NCBI GenBank assembly: GCA_947561715.1
Contig: OX387199.1
Location: 2,733,001 to 2,797,000 of the forward strand
Origin: Ascidia mentula
Lineage: Eukaryota; Chordata; Ascidiacea; Phlebobranchia; Ascidiidae
DNA: 64,000 nt
Reading direction: 5' to 3'
The position numbers and the translations under genes were made by a program. Below the pieces are notes generated by a model. It was given only the letters and a program-made list of their open reading frames with translations, had not been told where the DNA came from and ran no database searches. How positions within the stretch are numbered: position 1 is the first letter of the stretch; each line of letters starts with the position of its first letter. This document shows positions 22,118-32,900 of this stretch, one piece after another.

Positions 22118-24700
22118 GCGGAGTGGTCAGAACTAGGCCAGGAAAAACATGCGTGTTGCCACAATTTCGGTAGCAAGCTGCTTGACCTTGAGAGGCCCAG
22201 AAAGGTAACAACTTCGGCCAAGCACCCGACCTAAATACCAACAAGAATCCTAATCGGGATTCTTGGGCAGGATATCGTGGGTTCGAATCCCGGTGTGTTA
22301 ATAGAATAAAAAGCCTGTTCGAGGCTAAAATCGAAAGAGAAAAAATTCCAAAACAACCGCCTGGGGATTACCCTGGTTTTCTCAAGTTGAAGTTCCTCTG
22401 AATTCTGAAGATGGGTCACCTTCTCTTTTATATCACTTTAGTATTTTAAGTTGTTGTTTTCAGTTTTTGCGGTAATGCTCCATGTTTTGTTAGCAGACGG
22501 CATTCTTTGTCTGTATAGTTTTGTCGTTTATTTCGAAAGACCTATAATGAGTGTAGGTTTCCGGATTTCGGTTTGTACTGCTGGGGATAGCCGAGATATT
22601 AGGTGTGGTGCTAAAAATACACCAGACTCGCTATATGATATCGTGTATTCATGGTTTCGACTTCGCGGATGGGTCTGACGTCACAATGCTGCAGGTAAAG
22701 ATTGTTGGGTTTATGTTATGTTTACTCAGTGATAACACAAAACCTAACTATGACTCCAAAAAGACTCCAACACTGTGCAATTAGTAATTACTGGGTTGTA
22801 TTAAAATTAATAAAGCCTTCGAATATTCACAATAAAAGATGCAATTTTAATGATGCAGTTCGAGTAAATCCAATGATGTGAGTGAGACAGTAAAAATGTT
22901 CAATGTTAAGGTTCAGAAACTGTCTGGCTTTGCAGCCCAATCGTTCAATTATATAGACTCAGTTTTAGGCGAGTTGACCGGGTAAAAATGTCATAAAACA
23001 AACGTAAATAACAAAGTAAATTGTTACTGATGCTGCCAGGCATATTTTATTGCTTGCCAGAAGAGCAGTATTAAGCAATAAAGTGAATAACAAAGAATCG
23101 TAAAAATTCCGGTCACTAGAAGCTGATCAAGATTAATTTTTCTCACGTGCAGGAGCCGGCTTATCAGATTAATAACGCACGAGTATCGTGACTAGGCGAA
23201 TTAAAGAGTGACATGCGTTAATGAAAGAATGTTGGTTAAACAATCAAAAGCAATAAAATACAATTTTCATTATCTTCTAGAAGATTGTCGAAAAATGCAT
23301 TAGTTTAGATAGGAGTTCTTCAATAAAACGCGTGTAACGCTGCAGTAAAATCATTTTCTGGAATTATTTTGTTTTGGCAAAGCCAAAATTGTCGAAGAAT
23401 ATAAGAACCAAGCACTAAAAAATAAAATTTACGTTTGGTTGAAGAAAATCGTCTGGAATTGGACGCAACTAACCTGTTCTGCATGTTTACTATTGAATAA
23501 ATCGCAGCATATGAAACAAAAAACTCTGAATCAAATTATAAACATGTTTTCCAAATTCTCTAGGTCACTTTAGAAAGTTTAGCAAAACATTTTAAATTTC
23601 CAAAAATTTTCTGATTTAGTTGTACGCTCTAACAAAACTGTGAGGTTAATGGGTTGTGCTACACGAGTTTTAGTGAATAACTCTTGTCTAAAGTAATGCA
23701 ATTTTGGTCAGTCTTTATCTGCAGCATTATGCGTCAGACCCTTTGTTGATATGAATTTGGAACCATGGATTGCATTTTATTTACTAAACTTGTACATGTT
23801 GTTTGTATATCACTTTAATTTTTTAAAGATAAACCAAATTAAATTAAATGTAGTCGATTGAAGATCAAAACTGTTACCCTTTGACTGTTTCCTTCCTTTT
23901 ATACACTGGATTCAGTTGCCATGCATCATTTGTTGCCCTTTTGTGAATGGAATCAGTCAAATATGGTCATGCTTGTTGACATACATTAACTTGAATGGAT
24001 TGGAATTATGATCAGGAAAGTTTAAACAATGACCAGTACCAAGCAAACCAGGTATGGCAGGACTTCACATGCTTTCAGTGAAGTTAAAATTTTTCCTAAA
24101 ACACACACTTTTAGTATATACTTTTTTCGTAAAAATTTAAGCTACCATGAATAAAAAGAAAGCTTGTGAGTATTTCCAATGTAGAAATGGTGAAAAAACA
24201 CAAGCGAATGGTATAGCAATAATTTTTCTGACACACTAAAAATCTAACCGTTACACCTTAAAAGTAGGCCGAAATATTTCATTTGCAACCTTACACCACT
24301 ACAAGAAATTTTTGGTTGTTTGAAAAAATGCTTCTTTAATGTGACATTTCATTATTTGTAGCAGTTTATGTCCTGAATGTCAACTTATGTGTTATGAATG
24401 TAAGCAAGAAAGCACCAACAGAGGCATTTTCGGTGAAACTATATCTTGTAAAATTCTGTCCAGCCTATTGTATGCATGACTACTTGAAATACATATTGCC
24501 ACTTTGTCACTATTTTACATGTGCTTGTGTCAGTAACATTGTTTGTGGTAATTATTCTCATGAACATTTTCGATGGACCTCAAAATACATTTTGAAAGAT
24601 TTTGTAGAAACCCCAACATTGACTGTCCTGGAAACAAATATCTTGACCCTTCGTTCTAAAATCTACTAGTAATGAAAACTTTTTTATGAGACTGAATGTT
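22118..24700. other. Intergenic DNA upstream of NLR-B
   Basis: No gene is recognised. Near 22,255-22,300 is a perfect tRNA B-box-like GGTTCGAATCC in a stretch lacking an A box or a pairing acceptor stem, probably a SINE relic. The rest is AT-rich. The first exon(s) of NLR-B may lie here or further left. Confidence 0.5.
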
Positions 24701-24707
24701 GTTGTAG

Positions 24708-26991
24708 GATTTATCTTCATTTCTTGATGCTGAACGAACAAACAACCAACAATCAACACAACCAGGTCAAGGAATCCTACTGGCAACCAATGTACCAGCT
24801 TTCAACCAAACCCAAAATTTTCCTCGACCACAAACACCCCAGCAATCCGCTGTTTGGCAACCCAACCTGGATGTAACCTCTCATTATCTTAGTGCACCTT
24901 CAACATCTCATCTTCATGCAACACCTCAAAGCCATCCATCAGAATTGAGGCATCCTCAACCTCATTACACTCCTCAACCCCCACAACCTTACCCTAATAC
25001 CACAGGATATACTGTAATACCACAGGCTCCTTACCAACATTATGGTGGGAGGTATCCATTCTATAACCAACAATATCCACAAGCATGGGGGAATTCCCAT
25101 CGTGAACAACCTTATAATCTTCAGTCAACACAACCAGGTCAAGGAATCCCACAGGCGACCAATGTACCAGCTTTTAACCAAACCCAATACTTTCCACACC
25201 AGCAGATTCCCCAGCAATCCAACCAGGTTAACTCTTGTACAAGCTTACTTTCTTCAATAAAAATGGTTTTTATCGTATGAGTTGTTCTCACACCCATGGG
25301 TGTTGGGGATGTTAGCTATTATCTTTTTGAATTAGCTATTATAATATTATGCTTTTTGAAATGACTTAAATATAATGTCATGATAAAGCAAGATAGTCCT
25401 AATGTATTTCAACAATTTAATTTGTTGTCATGTGTCAGACTTTTTTTTGTGCATCAAACATAAGAAGAAAAAAATTTGTTTAATTTTATCTCTTTTTGTC
25501 CATCTACAGTTTCATATTTTAAAAGAAATGTAGGACTGTGTTAATTTCACATTAAGGTTAACATTTCACTTAAACTGGATAAATCATTTATTCCATGCAA
25601 TTGAGCATTGGTGATTTTGTGGTGTATGTTTTTTCACAAATGTTAGGTTACGGGTTTAGACTTCCAAATGCAAGAAAGTGAATTATGCTTTCAACCATGT
25701 TATGATGTTTTGAAACTTGACAATATTCTGATGTTGTTGCAGCATGCAATAAATTACCTGAGTGGTCCTTACAATTACCAAGTTCCAAATCAACAAATGT
25801 ATCAGCAATCTTCAGCAGTTCCCCCAAACAATGTTCTGCATTCCTTCAACCAATATCCAAGATTTCCACAACACCAGAATTTTCAACACAGTTTCCAGCA
25901 AGAAACAAATCCTCACTATGTTGATGTTTTGCAGCAAGCAGTTCAACCTTCCTCTGCACAACATGGTAATGTACCACCTCAATCACACACATCTGCATTG
26001 AGGTATTTCCACAATCCAACCCTTCTCCAAAGTTACAATCCTCACAGTGAGCTTTATAGCAGACGTCAAACTCCCCCTTCATCATCGGGGTATTTTCAAC
26101 AATCAACAGTTTCTCAGAATCCAGATTTTTTATCTGTTTGTCAAACAAGTGCGTATAATCATGGAACGCAATCAAATGTAGGCAACCAGGGTGTTTGTCC
26201 AAGGTAAGTTGCTGTTGTATTTGGTAAAAATATGTTTCTACATTTTATTTTCTAGAAACCAGCAACGCTCCTTAACAATGCAAGTTGATAGAATTCCAAG
26301 CATTGGATCTACTTCCTCAGCATATGTTGATAATACTCAAAGATCATCGGATAGAAATCCTCATCCACCAGACATTGGGCAGCAAACTCCACAACAATCA
26401 GGTATGAACAAAGCAAACAAATCTTAAAAAATATTCCCAGATTTCTGCGTAAAGGTCATGATATAAACTGCTACTAGGTTTACAAACAGTTTGTTGAAGT
26501 TATTTTTTTGCTTTTCACAGAAGATAGCAGCGGAAATGGAAATTCCAATGAAAGGCTGACTTCTGCGGCAATTGCGGTAAAGGAAGACAACAAAGTATCA
26601 AATGAAGGATTGTTTATAAAAGAAGACAAAGCAGTACAAAGTCGAGGCCAGGACCAAAATACTCAAAATCATGTAAGTTTAAATTTGTGTATGACTGCTT
26701 CTGCTTTCAAAATGAAAAAAAATGCACTTATAGACACAAGGCAACTCCAAACTTTCTTCGAACAAAACAGGTAATTTGCAAATAGTTTGTCCTTATTCAA
26801 AATTTACTAATATTTTTGTTTACAGAAATATCTGATAGTACTGTAGCAGGAAACACATTTAACACAGCAGGGCGTGATGTGGTTACAAGTAAGGAAGTAA
26901 CTCTGTTTTGGGTTTTATAAAGTTACATTAAATATTGCAGACAATTATGGGAACACTTCAATTGACAACAAAAATGGTGAACTCAGCCAGG
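24708..26991 (+). CDS. NLR-B N-terminal Gln/Pro/Asn-rich exons
   Basis: Exon 24708-25226 (173 codons) and exon 25743-26203 read as Gln-, Pro-, Asn-, Tyr- and His-rich protein (for example PQPPQPYPNTTGY, NQQMYQQSSA). The first contains an internal direct repeat: STQPGQGI..ATNVPAFNQTQ occurs near both its start and its end. Exon 26256-26401 joins in phase (RNQQRSLTMQ...). Exons 26826-26888 (ISDSTVAGN...) and 26941-26991 lead into the NACHT exon. The composition is that of a disordered, prion-like domain. Open frames over 519 and 461 nt with flanking AG/GT sites support real coding. Confidence 0.7.
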
Positions 26992-29900
26992 GTAAGTAGT
27001 ATAAAAAACGGCCAGACTTTGTTGTAATAAGTTTGTAATGTGTTGATAAAGAGTTAATAACTCTCCTAATCCCCTGATAGCTGTATGGCTTAAAATGAAT
27101 ATTTTCAAAATTTTAAAACAAGTGACTTAGGATTTATCACATAACGTTTCTTTGGTTGCTTACTTATTTATAAATCAACTAGTAGTTGAATAAGCTATCC
27201 TTGAAATAATATTTAGTGTGTTAATCCATGTTTTTATTTATCATTTATTTTGTCATTTCAGTTCATTTTTCTTAGACATGTAACATGTGCAAATTCTGTG
27301 TCATAATTTTATTTTAGATGACCTCCAGCTGATTCAAGATTTGTTACAAAGAAGTGCTAAAAACCATTGCAGCAACAAAAGTTTTCAAATGTTGACTCAG
27401 CAGCATATTGAAGTTTGTGAACTGGACATAACAGATAAACCATTCAAAATAGTTCAGCCTCCAAACATGCTTACAAAGAAAACACACTACAGTGATGAAG
27501 ATGGACATTACAACAGGAGTCAAGATTATGAGACAATAGATTTAAAACAGGATAGTAAAGTATCAGTTGAGGAACTGTTTGCAAGAGCGGAAATAGCTGC
27601 AGAAGATAGAAAACAGCCCCTATTTACAAACATTGTAGCATTAATTGGACAACCAGGTATTGGAAAAACCACACTATCCAAGGTAATAACTGAAAAGGCA
27701 ATGGATGGTGCAATGAAAAATGTTGATATAGCCCAATATTGTTTTTACATTTCTGTGAAAAACATTGACTTTGATACATCCACAACATTCGTAAAATTTT
27801 TGCTTAACTATTCTTTGACAACCGACTTGTGCACTGAATCACCTATTAAAGAACACAAGGAAGAATCATTTCTCCACCTACTAACCCAATCCAAAAATGT
27901 GTTAATTACAGTAGATGGACTCGATGAAGCTACAACTGAATGGAAACTAAGATACAAAAAAGTGGTTTCAACAGAGCGGAACAAACCTCTGCATTATCTC
28001 TATGCTCTTATGAGGGGTGAACTGCTTCAAAATGCAAAGAAGGTTTTCACTTCACGACAGAAGCACTTTTTTGATATTGAAGCAGAACATCGACCATTAT
28101 TTGTTGCTGAGGTTATGGGTCTTAATGAAAAATCCCAAGAAAATCTTTGCAACCAGATTTGTAGAGATGGGGGGGCTGAAGTGTGGAATGTCATAAAAGG
28201 CAATCCGAACTTTTTATATTCTTGCTATGTCCCAGCAAAATGCATTTTTATCGCTTTTGTCATCTGGAAAAATCTTAAAGAATGTGGTGATGGTCGATTT
28301 CACTCTCTTACTCATGTTTTTGCAAATGGATTCAAATACTATTTTAAGCAGGACTTTATTAGGGGCGAGAAAACAGAAATGGAAAATTGCCAGAAAGAAA
28401 AATACAAGCAAGAATATTTGGGCAAAATGTGTGAATTGGCTTGGAATGGCTTTAAATACAGAAAGTATGTTTTTAGTGCAGCTGACTTTAAAGCAGTGGG
28501 CATTGAGCAAAGCACATTAACTGGGATTCTAGTTTCATTTGTTACTGAAGAAAATTGGAACATGAAGTTTTTGGATTCTGAAATTAGGAGCAACTTTTCA
28601 CATTTGATTTGGCAAGAATATTTCACTGGTTGTTACCTTGTCTTTTTTTTGTGTGTTGATGAGTTTTCCAAACTACTTTCTGAACTCGAAACAAACAGAT
28701 GGGAAGTTGTTGCAAAGTTTGTTTTTGGTCTTTGCAATGACAAGGTTAGTGAAGTTGCAAAAGTTTGTTTCAGTGACACAAAGTGTAGAGAAATGACTGA
28801 AAAGAAAAACCTACTCAAGGAGTTTTGCCATGGCCAACTACAAAAAGGTAAAGTTAAGAGAAAAAAAAGTAAAGTTAAGGAAAAAAAACTTTTGCAAATT
28901 TGTTCGTGGTTACATGAAGTTGATGATGCAACATTTTACACATACTGTCTTCATTTGTTGCCAGAAACATTTACTTTAACTGGAAACATACTTCCAACTG
29001 ATGCTTACAGCATTGGTTGTGTATTTAGCAATACAAAAAAGTCTTGTAACATTAAAGTTGCAGAAAGTTGTAAATTTTATCATGGAAGTTTGGAAGTTTT
29101 GTTAAAGCAAACAAACCACAATATTCAGGTATAACAATATCTTGATCTGAGATAACCAAAACTTAACAATATGGAACAAATATTTTTATTCAATGTAAGG
29201 ACTTCTCAATCAGCCAATCAGCCATAACCAATGAAGTAATGAAGGATTTGGCCAGAAGTTGTTCAGCAATTGAGGGGCAGTTAATAGTTGATGCTCAGTC
29301 ATCAGACTCTTACAAATTTCTTGAAAGATTTGCTGAACATTTTGCAACACCTAACCAGGCAAAAGTAAGTGAACTTATTTTCAGGTAAATTTGATATACA
29401 TTATATTGTAGTTTTAACTATCATGCAGAAATGTTTCAATAAAATTGTCTTTCAATATGTGGCACAGGCTCTTTACCACAATAAATGGTAATATTGAATA
29501 TAAGTTTAAGCCTGCAAACAACATAGTTATCTGTTTTTGTCCTAAATGCAATTGCTACTGATGTACAAGTTATTACTTTTAATTATATTTTGTGCTACAC
29601 TGCTGTGTACATGTACTTTATAACAACAATATATTATATTTATTCTAGTTACGATCACTGGTGCTGAGAGGTTTTACAGTTGGTGATGAAAGTGCAAATG
29701 CAATAGCTTCATTTACAAAAGTTACAAAAAGTCTCTCATTAAGTGGATGCAAAGTAAGCTGTACTTCAATGACACAACTTGCAACAACTATATACAAGCT
29801 TGATCAACCTGTAAGTTCTTAAAAAATATATGTTTGTGTTTAAATATTTACCTGTGTGTTGATGTTTTATTGGGTGTCGAACATTGAGAGAAAAATTATC

Positions 29901-32900
29901 ATGTGTGCCAAATAAAAATTAAAAAAAGCCTAGAAAGTAACGCATTAGAACAAACAGGCATATTGTTAATAAAAACATTGTATTTGATAAAACCTGACTA
30001 TAAATTATGCTAATTTTGATTACAGGTTTCATCTTTGTATGCAGTGTCTTGCTATGCCTCTTTGGCTCAGATTTAATGAAAAATGGCACTTTTTTGTAAC
30101 AGTGCCACATGTTTGGAAATAATGGCCAGTTTTGTTGCTACGTTTTACTGCGAAGCGTTTTCGATAAAAGAATGCGGTTTTCAACAAAAAATAAAATAAA
30201 TAAATGATGAATGCTATGTGGTTTTAGATAAAAATGAGTTAGCTTTTACGGGGATTTGGGACAAAAATAAATAATGAATGTGTTAATTAGCTAAAAATGA
30301 AACAAGTATTTCACAAAAGGGGTCTCTTATTGTACAGTAGTTATTCAATTGATGGACTTTGATACTTTTTATTTGGGACTGTCTGTCGAACACGTGTCGG
30401 CCCTAATTTTCACGTGTCGGCCCTAATTTTTAGTTTTGTTTTTACTTAGATGGACTTTCTTGATATCAATGGACTTCCAATTTCAATATCTTGTCTAAAA
30501 TTGCTTTTCAACCATGTTAAAAAGCTAATTGCAACAAAGTTCAAAATATCAGAAGAAGGAATTAAAGCATGTGGAAAAGTTGATGTATTTCCAGATATGA
30601 TAAAGGTAAAGTGAAATTGCAATAAAACAAACAATCCAGGTTGGTATCTTTTTGTGAAAAATTACTTTATTAATCTAAATATACTGAACTTGCATGACTA
30701 TAGTATGACCCTGTCAGAAAAAGCATGTATGTAGCATAAAGAATGTTTGATGTTGTGATGGTTAAAAGAAGTAGGCTTTGGACATAGTTGTTGCTTCTCA
30801 GTCCAACATTAAGTTTTATGTATAAGCTGCAGACAGATGGCCACTGTTTCGACCTAAAAGGTCTCATCAGTCACCACAAAGTGGAAGTCTTTGCTTGGCC
30901 GTTTGGTCAGCAAAGTCGTCTGATAGTCACACCAGCTGCACTGATGAGACCTTTTAGGTCGAAACAGTGGCCATCTGTCTGCAGCTTATACACAAATTCA
31001 TATTATTGGCTCCACATTGCTTATTAAGTTTTATGTTTGCTAAATAAATATTTTTCAGGGTTTAATGGAACCAGAAATATTGGTTGAAAAGTATGTTAAA
31101 TCCACATTTAAAGTAAGTGGAAAGTTTAATGTGTTATTTTTCTAAAAATGTGCATTAACTTGATCTTTTCTAATAATTTTCTTTATCTTTAAGCAAATAA
31201 TTCTACTTGTCCACAGAAAGTTGTTATGATAAAATTTCATGCAAAATTTTTAAACCAAATGTAATTTTTTGATGTAAGTTTGTTATCTAGTGGTAATTGC
31301 TGAAAACTCAACCCAACTTATTTGATTGTGCACAGTTTAATTCCGTCCCAAACCAGCTTACAGTGGATGGTGATGAAGAAGCTTGTGCTTTGTCATGTGT
31401 CTTACATTTATTTCCTTCAACACTTGAACTTACCATGACAAATGTCAGTAACTCTGCAATTCAAGAAGTTGTGGGTGCTATAAAACATAAGGTATGTATT
31501 TTTTGTGGACAAGTTATCAAAAAAAAAAAGAAAACCAAACAGAGAGTATTGCAAAACCATGACCACTCAAAATTATTTTTTTTCCGTCACTTAACGTTGA
31601 GCATAGCCCTTTGTTTATATCACTTTGCTTTGCAAACACCTGGATTACATGTACAGTAACAGAAATGAATATTCAAACGGAAACAGTTACAAAATAACCG
31701 CAAAATATGCATTTCAGTTTTGTGTAATTCAGTTAGACAATCCGTCTTTTGTTGCAAAAGTTGCGCTGACGCAGACATTGGTAGTTTGTAAAGCTCGATC
31801 ACAAGAAACAGTAATACTAAATCATATTAATGGAAGAAAATTCCTTACACATATTTGTAAACTCCCCTTTAACTAGAATGTCCGATCTAAAATCGTCAAT
31901 AAGTTTGGTTATTTCTTGTAATAAGCCATTTGATTTTATTGGGTCTTGTGGCATTACAAGCTTATAACTGCGACCCGAGTCACAAGCGTGTTATTAAGAT
32001 GGTGCCATGTGTAATTCGGGTTCATTCTCTGACTGACTGAGCTAACGATTAAATTCACTAAGTGATCGTTCTGCCCCTGTGACGTCATAATTAATACAAT
32101 GATATTGTTGACATAAACACTTTTAATTTGTTTCAGATGACGTCGTTGAATCTTGATTACAACACAGTTGATGATGAAAGTGCATCTGCTATTGCTTCAT
32201 GTATTCAGTGGATTGAGGATCTGTCTCTGGAGGGTTGTGACATGACAAGTCGTGGAATCTGTAAGATTGCAAATTCCATATCACAACTTGGGAAACCAGT
32301 AAGTTTTATGTTAGACCAGTGGTTTCCAAAGTTTTTAGGGTCACGAAACACTTGGATTTTCTGGATTCGTTCACCACACCTAACTTTATTCTGTTTGAAC
32401 AAAAGTTGAATTAAAACAACAATACTGGTTGCACTACCTTGTCTTGAATTCTGGCAGAATCCTAAAATGTTTTATTATCTAAAGCGTTCCACACTAATGA
32501 TTACCATTTCACGATAACTTGTAACACCAAAGAACACAATACCAAGGAAGGTCAACTCATTGTTCTGGTCACGCATGAATGATACATCAAATGCGGTGCA
32601 GAAGGAAAGTTTTGTGGTTGTGTAATTGTGTAATTCTGAGGCTAGGAGATCTCGTATCCAATTGCTTGGTTTCCCATTCAACGCCATCAAGTGAGCTTGC
32701 ACTCATGTTTCGGTGCATTATGCAGCTAACGAGTTGCTGACGCCCTCAACAAAATACTTATGAGCATCGCTGCACATCAATGGAAATTTTCCGAAAATTT
32801 CATCATTTTTTAGTCAATCAAATAAGATTCCAACAACTTCTTCGCAAGGGCTGTACCATTTTCATTTGAAGTTAAGAATAGAGCGTCCGCGATTGCAGTT

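Noticed and set aside
22255-22300. Possible tRNA gene (perfect B box)
   Set aside because: No A box and no pairing acceptor stem; more likely a SINE relic.
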